A stretch of DNA of 35,290 nt, taken from contig CACZIO010000034.1 of the NCBI GenBank assembly GCA_902781215.1, positions 1 through 35,290 of the forward strand, given 5' to 3'. Each line of letters begins with the position of its first letter. Within the stretch, counting starts at the first letter, position 1. The notes below the pieces were generated by a model. The model saw only the letters and a list, made by a program, of their open reading frames with translations. It ran no database searches and was not told where the DNA came from. This DNA comes from an uncultured Lachnospiraceae bacterium (GTDB taxonomy: Bacteria > Bacillota > Clostridia > Lachnospirales > Lachnospiraceae). This document shows positions 29,697 through 35,290 of the stretch, piece after piece. The position numbers and the translations under genes were made by a program.

Positions 29697-30119
29697 ATGA
29701 CAGCAAAAGAGTTCTTGAAAGCGTATCAGGCAGAAAAGATCGAGGCGAGCGTCTACGAGGAAAGAATTGCAGAGCTGAAGAGCCTGAAAGGGAGTATCCG
29801 GGCAAACAGGACAGACGGAGCACCGAAAGCCAGAAGAAAGAAGGACCTGCTGGATCCTCTTCTGACAATCGATGAACTCACAGAGAGGTACGAGGCGAAG
29901 ATCTCTGCATATATCGGCAAAGAGGCATATATCCTCAACAAGCTCGACGAGATGAACGATGCGCAGGAAAGAACAGTCCTGACACTCAGGTACATCGAGA
30001 ACAAGAACCGGTCAGGAGAACCTCTCACATGGTGGGACATCGCGGAGAGGATGGACTGCGGGAAACGCAAGGCACAGTACATCCACGGCAGAGCGCTGCA
30101 GCATTTTCCAATGGAATAA
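29697..30119 (+). CDS. ArpU/DUF1492-type late transcription regulator
   Basis: Family of sigma-70 region-4-like proteins that switch on late (packaging and structural) genes in Firmicutes phages. The 140-residue protein has a coiled-coil N-terminus (EFLKAYQAEKIEASVYEER), the LDEMNDAQERTVLTLRYIE helix and a C-terminal helix-turn-helix LTWWDIAERMDCGKRKAQYIHGRAL. GAGGTGG precedes ATG 29697. It sits right before the late module, with a promoter-like spacer after it, as usual. Confidence 0.82.
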   Translation: MTAKEFLKAYQAEKIEASVYEERIAELKSLKGSIRANRTDGAPKARRKKDLLDPLLTIDELTERYEAKISAYIGKEAYILNKLDEMNDAQERTVLTLRYIENKNRSGEPLTWWDIAERMDCGKRKAQYIHGRALQHFPME

Positions 30120-30128
30120 TTTTCGCGC

Positions 30129-30166
30129 TTTGCACACATGTGCACGCATGTTCTTGATAGTATGAT
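30129..30166 (+). promoter_or_regulatory. Probable activator-dependent late promoter
   Basis: A TATGAT -10 (30161-30166) has no good -35 at normal spacing, but GCAC/GTGC-containing repeats (TTTGCACACATGTGCACGC, 30129-30147) lie upstream. This location, right after the ArpU-type gene, is where such regulators act. A GAGATC/GATCTC hairpin (30180-30194) follows. Confidence 0.45.
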
Positions 30167-30225
30167 ATCGGGCGCAGCTGAGATCAAAGATCTCACAGTT
30201 GTTAAACACCTCTCGTTTTATGCGG

Positions 30226-30254
30226 AAAGGCGGTCACATACGTGGCCGCCTTTT
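30226..30254 (+). terminator. Rho-independent terminator or attenuator before HNH
   Basis: AAAGGCGGTCAC (30226-30237) pairs with GTGGCCGCCTTT (30242-30253) around ATAC, with one G-T pair and a short T run. It lies between the late promoter and the HNH gene, so partial termination or readthrough control is likely. Confidence 0.55.
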
Positions 30255-30262
30255 GTAGTGCC

Positions 30263-30598
30263 ATGAGATACACAGAGGACCAGAAGCAGACAGCAGACCT
30301 GATCCACAGGATCACAGAGACATCACCATACGGAATCAAGGGGTTCTACCGGACGTATGCCTGGAAGAAGAAGCGCATGCAGATACTCGCACGAGACAGG
30401 CATGCATGCCAGGAATGCAGGAAACATGGCCGATACACAGAGGCCGTGCTCGTCCATCACATAAAGCACCTGCAGGACGAACCTGCTCTCGCGCTGACGG
30501 ATGACAATCTCGAATCGGTCTGCAAGGAATGTCACGAGAAGCTGCACCCTGAACGAAACCGACATAAACAGAACTTCGTGAATGAGGAACGCTGGTGA
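30263..30598 (+). CDS. HNH endonuclease (packaging-associated)
   Basis: Works with the terminase to cut cos DNA in many cos-type phages. Visible: FYRTYAWKKKRMQILARD, first zinc CQECRKHG, the HNH core with AVLVHHIKHLQDE, DDNLESVCKECHEKLHPE (second zinc pair and HNH Asn/His). Length is 111 from ATG 30263; GTG 30242 is an in-frame alternative start with AAAGG upstream, but it lies in the terminator stem. It ends NEERW, and the last codons are part of an 11-bp direct repeat that recurs at the end of the next gene. Confidence 0.88.
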   Translation: MRYTEDQKQTADLIHRITETSPYGIKGFYRTYAWKKKRMQILARDRHACQECRKHGRYTEAVLVHHIKHLQDEPALALTDDNLESVCKECHEKLHPERNRHKQNFVNEERW

Positions 30599-31000
30599 GG
30601 ATCACATTCATCACAGGATATCCGGGAGCCGGGAAGACAACATACGCAGAGAGCACAGGCCGTGTGACATACGACATGGACCTATTGGCGGATGCTCTTG
30701 ATTACGGGCGCAAGACGCGAAAGGCAAGAGAAGTTGCAGGCAAACTACTGATCGGTTTTATTTCGGCCGCAGAAGCGGCTGGAGCACATCACATAAATGT
30801 CATTAAAACAACACCAACACCAGTGGAGGTGTTGCAAAGACATGAGATGGAGTTTGTAGAGATACAAAGACCGATCGAGGAGTGCAAGGCGTGCAGGCCC
30901 ATGATCACACCTGAATCATGGAACAGGATAATTCTGATCCATGAAAACTGGTTGAAAAACAATAGGCACAAAACGATATCAATTCCGGCGGAACGCTGGT
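30586..31000. repeat. 11-bp direct repeat bracketing the kinase gene
   Basis: GGAACGCTGGT occurs at 30586-30596 and 30990-31000. The first copy is the end of the HNH gene (GAA CGC TGG then TGA), the second the end of the kinase gene (GAA CGC TGG then TAA). The kinase frame starts at 30595 inside the first copy. Confidence 0.7.
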
Positions 31001-31002
31001 AA
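30595..31002 (+). CDS. P-loop kinase/ATPase, probable inserted moron
   Basis: Small 135-residue P-loop protein: Walker A GYPGAGKTTYA (residues 8-18), a possible DMD metal motif near residue 28, and TTPTPVEVLQRHEME later. It resembles nucleotide- or polynucleotide-kinase-like AAA proteins of phages; the substrate is unknown. The start is GTG 30595, overlapping the HNH stop. The HNH gene normally lies next to the small terminase, so this gene separates two usual neighbours, and both its ends lie in an 11-bp direct repeat. A/T content in its middle is higher than in the flanking genes, consistent with a later insertion. Confidence 0.72.
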   Translation: MRITFITGYPGAGKTTYAESTGRVTYDMDLLADALDYGRKTRKAREVAGKLLIGFISAAEAAGAHHINVIKTTPTPVEVLQRHEMEFVEIQRPIEECKACRPMITPESWNRIILIHENWLKNNRHKTISIPAERW

Positions 31003-31145
31003 CGCGCAAATCCCCCCGGGTCAAAAATTTGAAAAATTTTCGCCTATATATCGACCGGCGGCCACACTTTCCTGGCGAGTTTTTGAATTTTCACGGAGGC
31101 GCACGCGTACATGCGCGCGCGGATAAGAAGAGAGGCAAACGACTG
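31003..31145. other. Probable cos region upstream of the terminase genes
   Basis: Non-coding stretch with CCCCCCGGG (31012-31020), A/T-rich AAAAATTT blocks (31023-31040) and GC-rich GACCGGCGGCCAC around 31053-31065. In cos-type phages with an HNH gene, the cleavage site lies just before the small terminase, and this spacer has the usual mixed layout. The exact cut site cannot be read. Confidence 0.5.
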
Positions 31146-31448
31146 ATGGCGACCAAGAGCAGGAAGACAGTCCGGAAAGAGGTCCGAAAGAGCCTGATCG
31201 AGCAGCTCAAAAACAAAGGGGCGGACATCGCCCTCTTCACTGACCAGGTCGAGGACTATATGCAGCTCTGGGACCTGAAGGAACTCCTGATCAGCGACAT
31301 CAGGGAGACCGGGCTCCGGACTTCGGACGGCAAAGACAACGCCTCACCGAAGCAGCTCCCGATCGTCAATCGGCAGATGCTCGCCCTGCTCAAGACGCTG
31401 GGCGTGACGACTGACGGGATCATTGGTGAAGAGGATGACGACCTATGA
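31146..31448 (+). CDS. Terminase small subunit (P27-like)
   Basis: DNA-recognition subunit of the packaging motor. The 100-residue protein starts with a basic N-terminal helix (KTVRKEVRKSLIEQL), then QVEDYMQLWDLKELLISDI and the LPIVNRQMLALLKTLGVTTD segment typical of P27-like small terminases; the C-terminus is acidic. ATG 31146 is chosen as the family-like start; the frame is open upstream to 31029. It overlaps the large subunit. Confidence 0.85.
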   Translation: MATKSRKTVRKEVRKSLIEQLKNKGADIALFTDQVEDYMQLWDLKELLISDIRETGLRTSDGKDNASPKQLPIVNRQMLALLKTLGVTTDGIIGEEDDDL

Positions 31449-33123
31449 GAAGAACATCGACGAGTGGATCTACCTGATCCGCGGGAACCATATCGAGCAC
31501 TGCAGGGAGCAGGAGCTGTCGATCGAGAACAACATCATCCCGGTCCTGGAACGCCCGGACGTCTACGTGGACGAGGAGCGGATCCGGAAGGGCCTGAGCC
31601 TGCAGAAATACTTTGAGTTCAACCTCCTTCCGTGGGAGCGGTATCAATTCGCGATCATGTTCGGGGTCTTTCTCCGGGTGCCGGGCGCTCCATACGACGA
31701 TATATACTTCCACGTCACCAGAGACATCATGGGCAGAGGGAGCGGAAAGAATGGCTTTATCGATTTTTGCGCTCTCTACATGATCTCGCCGCTCCACGGT
31801 GTGAAAAATTACAACGTGGACCTGATCGCCAACGGCGAAGACCAGGCGGGAACGTCCATCAAGGACGTCTCGAACCTCGTGAACGAGCCGACGAAGGCGG
31901 CATACGCCAAGGTTCTGAAGGCCAACTTCAAGGGCATGGCCGAGATGGTACTCGGCAAGAAGATGAACGCCGAGTTCCGACTCAACACCACGTCCACGAA
32001 GAACAAGGACTCCAAGCGGACCGGCTGCGTAATCTACGACGAGAAGCACCAGTACGTCGACACCAGGAACATGAACACCCTGAAATCTGGCACGGGCAAG
32101 ATGAAGTGGTGGAGAGAGATCACCATCACCACCGACGGACATGTCAGAGGCGGCGTCCTGGACGACGAGAAGGCCCAGAACGAGATCATCCTCCGGGAAT
32201 ATGATCCGGCGAACAGGACCTTCGTGAACTGGTTCAGGATCGAGGAGGAAGACGAGTGGAAGGACATCAACAAGATCGTGAAAGCGAATCCTTCCATCGC
32301 AGATCCGTCCTTTTACAGCCTCCGGTCGACGATCGAGCAGGAGATCAAGCTCATGCCTTCGACGCCGGACTACTATCCGGAGTTTCTGGCAAAGAGATGC
32401 AACTTCCCGATCTCGGATCCACAGAGCGCGGCGGCCGAATGGAAGGACATCGAGGCATGCCTGCGGCAGAGGGACTTCGAGCCGCAACAGGGCATGGCCT
32501 GCGTGGCCGGAATCGACTACACGAAGACGAATGACTTCTGCGGATGCTATGTACTCTTCCGCAAGGGAAAGATGATCACCGGCTTCCACCACACCTTTAT
32601 CTGCAAACAGTCCAGAGATCTTCCGAACATCCACGCGCCGATCGACAAGTGGGAGAAGGAAGGCATCTGCACCATCATCAACGACGTGGAGATCCCGCCG
32701 GAGCTGCCGGCCTCGTGGATCGCGGAATTCGCGAAGAAGTACAGGATCCTCATGATCGGCATCGACTCATTCAGGTACACCTGGCTCAACAAGGCTCTGA
32801 AGCATTATGGCTTCGATGCCTTCGACAAAGAGAACAAACGCGTCTATCTGGTGCGGCCTTCCGACATCGCGAAGACAAGCAGCCTGATCAACAGCGCGTT
32901 CCTGAACCACCAGATCAGCGGCTGGGACCGGATGATGGCCTGGTACACCAACAACACCAAGAGGATCCTCGACAGCAAGGGGAACACATCCTACGGGAAG
33001 ATCGAGCAGAAGCTCAGGAAGACAGATGGCTTCATGGGATTCGTGGACGCCATGTGCTGCCTGGACTATCTGCCGGATATGAACGACATGCCGGACGTCG
33101 ACATGTCGGTAGTGACATTCTAA
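31435..33123 (+). CDS. Terminase large subunit
   Basis: ATP-driven DNA packaging motor and headful/cos nuclease, 562 residues. The ATPase domain shows Walker A IMGRGSGKNGFI (about residue 98) and Walker B GCVIYDEKHQ (about residue 200). The nuclease domain shows GIDYTKTNDFCG (about residue 360), IGIDSFRY (about 440) and FVDAMCCLDYL (near 545), each with the acidic residues of an RNase H-like site. Family resemblance is to phage terminase of the Terminase_1 type. Start ATG 31435 is used (GTG 31423 in frame). It is followed by portal. Confidence 0.95.
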   Translation: MTTYEKNIDEWIYLIRGNHIEHCREQELSIENNIIPVLERPDVYVDEERIRKGLSLQKYFEFNLLPWERYQFAIMFGVFLRVPGAPYDDIYFHVTRDIMGRGSGKNGFIDFCALYMISPLHGVKNYNVDLIANGEDQAGTSIKDVSNLVNEPTKAAYAKVLKANFKGMAEMVLGKKMNAEFRLNTTSTKNKDSKRTGCVIYDEKHQYVDTRNMNTLKSGTGKMKWWREITITTDGHVRGGVLDDEKAQNEIILREYDPANRTFVNWFRIEEEDEWKDINKIVKANPSIADPSFYSLRSTIEQEIKLMPSTPDYYPEFLAKRCNFPISDPQSAAAEWKDIEACLRQRDFEPQQGMACVAGIDYTKTNDFCGCYVLFRKGKMITGFHHTFICKQSRDLPNIHAPIDKWEKEGICTIINDVEIPPELPASWIAEFAKKYRILMIGIDSFRYTWLNKALKHYGFDAFDKENKRVYLVRPSDIAKTSSLINSAFLNHQISGWDRMMAWYTNNTKRILDSKGNTSYGKIEQKLRKTDGFMGFVDAMCCLDYLPDMNDMPDVDMSVVTF

Positions 33124-33135
33124 GGAGCTACGCCG

Positions 33136-34491
33136 ATGGCGGTATTCAAGAATTTCTGGAATTTCATACAGGACAAGATGCTCGGCACCGGCGAGGCGAT
33201 CATCAGATCTGAGGACCTGCCGGAGCTGGTGGACCGCGAGAAGCTGACGGAGCTGATGACCTACGAGTTTGCGCTCTGTACCGGCATCAACATCATCGCC
33301 AATGCCCTGAGCGCCTGCGAGATCAGGACATTTGTCAGAAACAAGGAAGTCCACGGCGACGAATACTATCTCTGGAATTACTCGCCGCACTACAACTACA
33401 ACGCGAACGAATTCCTGCAGAAGATCGTCTGGAACCTGATATACAGGAACGAGTGCCTGGTCATCGAGACCAGGGGCGGCCTCGTGGTGGCGGATTCATA
33501 CGAGCACGAAGTGTACGCACTGTACCAGGACGTCTTCAGGAACGTCGTCGTTAACTCAGACTCCCAGAGCGGCGTCGTGCATCCGTATACCTTCCCACAG
33601 TCCTTCAAGATGGACCAGGTGCTTTTCTACCGGCTCAACAGCCGGAACGTCAAATCCATCATGGACTATCTCATGGAGGGATACAGGGAGCTCCTGGACA
33701 CTGCGGTGGACAAATTCCAGAAGAGCGCCGGCGAGCGCGGCGTCCTGACCATCGACGGCAACGCGGCAGCGGTCCAGAACTACGGCCAGAAGAGCGACGG
33801 GACACCAAGGACATTCAACGACGTGTTCACCGAGATGATGAACGACCGCTTCAAGTCCTACTTCAACGCCAAGAACGCGGTCATGCCGATGTGGAAGGGC
33901 TTCGACTACCAGGTCAAGACATCCGAAGCGTCCAAGAGGACGACGTCAGAGGTCAAGGACATCACAGATATGACCACAGAGATCACCACGAAGGTGGCCA
34001 ACGCGCTGCAGATCCCGCCTCAGCTCATGCTGGGCACTGCGGCAGAGGTCAAACAGCTGACCAGGAACCTAATCACCTTCGGGATCCGGCCGATCGCGGA
34101 TGTGATCGAGACGGAAAACAACCGGAAGAGGAACGGTAAGGAAGTCCTGAAGGGCACCTACCAGATGATCGACCTCACCGGCATCGAATACACCGACATC
34201 TTCGAGGCCGCACAGGGCGCCTACAACCTGCTCGGCAGCGGGGCGTCCATAGACGAGATCAGGATCCTGACTGGAAGGCCGGAGATTGGCAGTGAATGGT
34301 CAAGGAAACACCTGATCAGCAAGAACTTCTCCGACCTCGAGTCGATGGAGGACAGTAACAAGATAGGGAACGGGGGCACCGATCCGCCCGCAACACAGGC
34401 ACCTGTGCCGGGCGGCGATGCCCCACACAGTGATAATTCGGAACCGGAGGAAAAAGGGGGAAAGGAGGAAGAAAATGCCGAAGAGAACTGA
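33136..34491 (+). CDS. Phage portal protein
   Basis: Forms the dodecameric ring at one vertex of the capsid through which DNA enters. The 451-residue protein fits the HK97-type portal family: NIIANALSACEIRTF near residue 55, YNYNANEFLQKIVWNLI, the long wing/stem region, QIPPQLMLGTAAEVKQLTRNL (about residues 295-315) and EIRILTGRPEIGSEW near the end, with an acidic, Pro-rich tail. AAGGAG precedes ATG 33136. It is immediately followed by the interrupted protease gene. Confidence 0.94.
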   Translation: MAVFKNFWNFIQDKMLGTGEAIIRSEDLPELVDREKLTELMTYEFALCTGINIIANALSACEIRTFVRNKEVHGDEYYLWNYSPHYNYNANEFLQKIVWNLIYRNECLVIETRGGLVVADSYEHEVYALYQDVFRNVVVNSDSQSGVVHPYTFPQSFKMDQVLFYRLNSRNVKSIMDYLMEGYRELLDTAVDKFQKSAGERGVLTIDGNAAAVQNYGQKSDGTPRTFNDVFTEMMNDRFKSYFNAKNAVMPMWKGFDYQVKTSEASKRTTSEVKDITDMTTEITTKVANALQIPPQLMLGTAAEVKQLTRNLITFGIRPIADVIETENNRKRNGKEVLKGTYQMIDLTGIEYTDIFEAAQGAYNLLGSGASIDEIRILTGRPEIGSEWSRKHLISKNFSDLESMEDSNKIGNGGTDPPATQAPVPGGDAPHSDNSEPEEKGGKEEENAEEN

Positions 34492-34590
34492 TTTCAAATT
34501 CTGCTTTAAGCAGGAGGCGACGGCAGCGGGCGGCACAAAGCACCTGCTCTACATCTACGACAGCGTCCGCAAGAGGGGCGACTTTAATGA
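34475..34590 (+). pseudogene. Head maturation protease gene, cut by the IS element
   Basis: ATG 34475 follows AAAGGAGG and overlaps the end of portal. The first about 38 residues (MPKRTDFKFCFKQEATA..., then HLLYIYDSVRKRGDFN) look like the beginning of a ClpP-like prohead protease, which normally follows portal. After GDFN at about 34588 the sequence turns into IS left-end DNA and the frame ends without the catalytic domain. Protease identity rests on order and the N-terminal pattern. Confidence 0.65.
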
Positions 34591-34604
34591 AACAGATATA
34601 AATC

Positions 34605-34621
34605 CCCCAGCAGAGCTGGGG
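34605..34621. repeat. IS200 left-end hairpin
   Basis: CCCCAGC (34605-34611), loop AGA, GCTGGGG (34615-34621). Such subterminal imperfect hairpins are the transposase recognition sites in this family. It resembles the right-end hairpin at 35262-35282. Confidence 0.7.
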
Positions 34622-34663
34622 AGACTACCAGAGCGTGGTGCGATAAACGGAGTATAAGAAAAA

Positions 34664-34727
34664 ACCTCCGTTGTATAATCAGTATAATCAATGTGGGTCT
34701 AGCAAACCACAAGGATACAACGGAGGT
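34664..34727 (+). promoter_or_regulatory. RBS-sequestering inverted repeat of tnpA
   Basis: ACCTCCGTTGTAT (34664-34676) pairs perfectly with ATACAACGGAGGT (34715-34727), which contains the tnpA SD GGAGGT. This mirrors the known IS200 arrangement in which an mRNA stem limits transposase translation. Two TATAAT-like hexamers lie in the loop side (34674-34679 and 34683-34688). Confidence 0.75.
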
Positions 34728-34732
34728 GTCCA

Positions 34733-35155
34733 ATGGACAATCAAAGTTTAGCACACAGCAAATATGATTGCACGTACCACATTGTGTTTATTCCGAAGTA
34801 TCGTCGCAAGGTAATGTTTGGTAACCTTCGGCGGGAAGTTGGAGAGACAATTAGCAAGGTGTGCAAGATGGAAGGTGTGACAATAATAAAAGCCGCAACC
34901 CTGCCTGATCACGTGCACATGTATGTCTCTATACCGCCGAAACTGAGTGTTGCAAAGGCTGTCGGTAGAATCAAAGGGAAAAGTGCCTTGATGCTTTTCG
35001 ACAGGCACCCGGAATATAGGGTGAAATATGATCGCCATTTTTGGGCGAGGGGATATTACTGTGAAACGGTAGGTAATGTAAATGAAACAACAATAATCAA
35101 GTATATAGCAGAGCAGTATGAAAGGGATCGACTGGAAGGAGATCCCAAAAAGTAA
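34733..35155 (+). CDS. tnpA: IS200/IS605-family Y1 transposase
   Basis: Single-strand transposase with one catalytic Tyr, cutting at hairpin ends. The 140-residue length is standard. Visible: N-terminal YDCTYHIVFIPKYRRKV, the HUH motif DHVHMYVSI (about residue 60), VGRIKGKSALMLF, HFWARGYYCETVG, and the C-terminal helix IIKYIAEQY with the nucleophile Tyr. The SD GGAGGT lies 5-6 nt upstream of ATG 34733 but is in a stem. Codon use is more A/T-rich than in the phage genes. Confidence 0.95.
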   Translation: MDNQSLAHSKYDCTYHIVFIPKYRRKVMFGNLRREVGETISKVCKMEGVTIIKAATLPDHVHMYVSIPPKLSVAKAVGRIKGKSALMLFDRHPEYRVKYDRHFWARGYYCETVGNVNETTIIKYIAEQYERDRLEGDPKK

Positions 35156-35164
35156 CTTTCGGAA

Positions 35165-35282
35165 GCCGCTTTTAAGCGGCCACCAGTAACAGACAGAACA
35201 AGTTTGCTGGACCACCGCCTTTAGGCGGAATCACAACAACGCCCCGGAGGGGCTAACACAAACCACCAGCGGAGCTGGTGGT
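35165..35282. repeat. IS right-end hairpin series
   Basis: Four hairpins follow tnpA: GCCGCTT/AAGCGGC (35165-35180), CCGCC-TTTA-GGCGG (35215-35228), GCCCC-GGA-GGGGC (35241-35253) and ACCACCAGC-GGA-GCTGGTGGT (35262-35282). The last matches the left-end hairpin in loop and flank and should be the cleavage signal. Confidence 0.65.
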
Positions 35283-35290
35283 CCTGACTT

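Larger units (their letters stand above)
34590..35290 (+). mobile_element. IS200/IS605-family element, tnpA only
   Basis: Left-end hairpin (34605-34621), a 13-bp internal inverted repeat that hides the transposase SD, a 140-residue Y1 transposase, and a right end with several hairpins are all present. No tnpB is seen before the window ends. The left end falls near 34585-34600; the right end is at or just past 35290. It splits the head maturation protease gene. Confidence 0.85.

Noticed and set aside
31420-32634. 404-codon minus-strand frame opposite the large terminase
   Set aside because: Antisense of a clear terminase gene, with low-complexity translation and no SD.
34733-35290. TnpB/omega-RNA partner of the IS element
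   Set aside because: Only tnpA is present; the hairpins after it fit the IS right end and no RuvC-like gene is seen in the window.
14840-35290. DGR reverse transcriptase or template repeat, CRISPR array, cas or known defence operon within the prophage part
   Set aside because: I looked for these on both strands and found no supporting frames or regular spaced repeats in the visible part.

Overview
The window reads as the chromosome of a fairly GC-rich member of the Clostridia, probably Lachnospiraceae-like. The PolC-type replicative polymerase, the order pyrH-frr-uppS-cdsA-rseP-ispG-polC, strong Shine-Dalgarno (SD) sequences and the families of the phage genes all fit this. Genus cannot be set from sequence reading alone.

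Region 1 (1-14836) is host core genome, all on the plus strand. typA has its own extended -10 promoter. A second promoter precedes pyrH and a long cluster for UMP kinase, ribosome recycling factor, undecaprenyl diphosphate synthase, CDP-diglyceride synthase, an RseP-type site-2 protease, IspG and PolC, then a metallo-beta-lactamase-fold hydrolase and a membrane zinc-ribbon protein. The dxr gene usually found between cdsA and rseP is missing, and several spacers of the cluster hold long inverted repeats. The last host gene is a von Willebrand A (vWA) domain protein that carries an apparent -1 frameshift and stops where phage DNA begins.

Region 2 (about 14840-34590) is the left part of an integrated cos-type tailed prophage. 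In order: a large serine integrase (minus strand) with a five-codon leader peptide and a sequestered SD; a lysogeny region with a DUF2513 protein, an XRE repressor and divergent promoters; many small zinc-binding or membrane early proteins; a tRNA-like gene and terminator; a secreted wall-repeat protein; a zinc/HTH protein; and a 391-residue protein that looks like a diversity-generating retroelement (DGR) variable protein. Then come probable replication genes (one with a beta-clamp motif), a MazG-like hydrolase, an adenine methylase-like protein, a tyrosine recombinase, a rolling-circle-type HUH Rep, an ArpU-type late regulator, HNH endonuclease, a P-loop kinase that looks like an inserted moron, a probable cos region, both terminase subunits and portal.

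Region 3 (about 34590-35290) is an IS200/IS605-family element (tnpA only) inserted near the start of the head maturation protease gene, so the prophage is probably defective. The window ends at the right-end hairpin of the element, so the rest of the phage and its right attachment site are not visible.

The most notable items are the apparently orphan DGR target in the early region with an 8-bp stem/4-nt loop hairpin just after its stop codon, the translational-leader arrangement of the integrase, a rolling-circle Rep inside a cos-type tailed phage, and a kinase gene whose ends lie in an 11-bp direct repeat.
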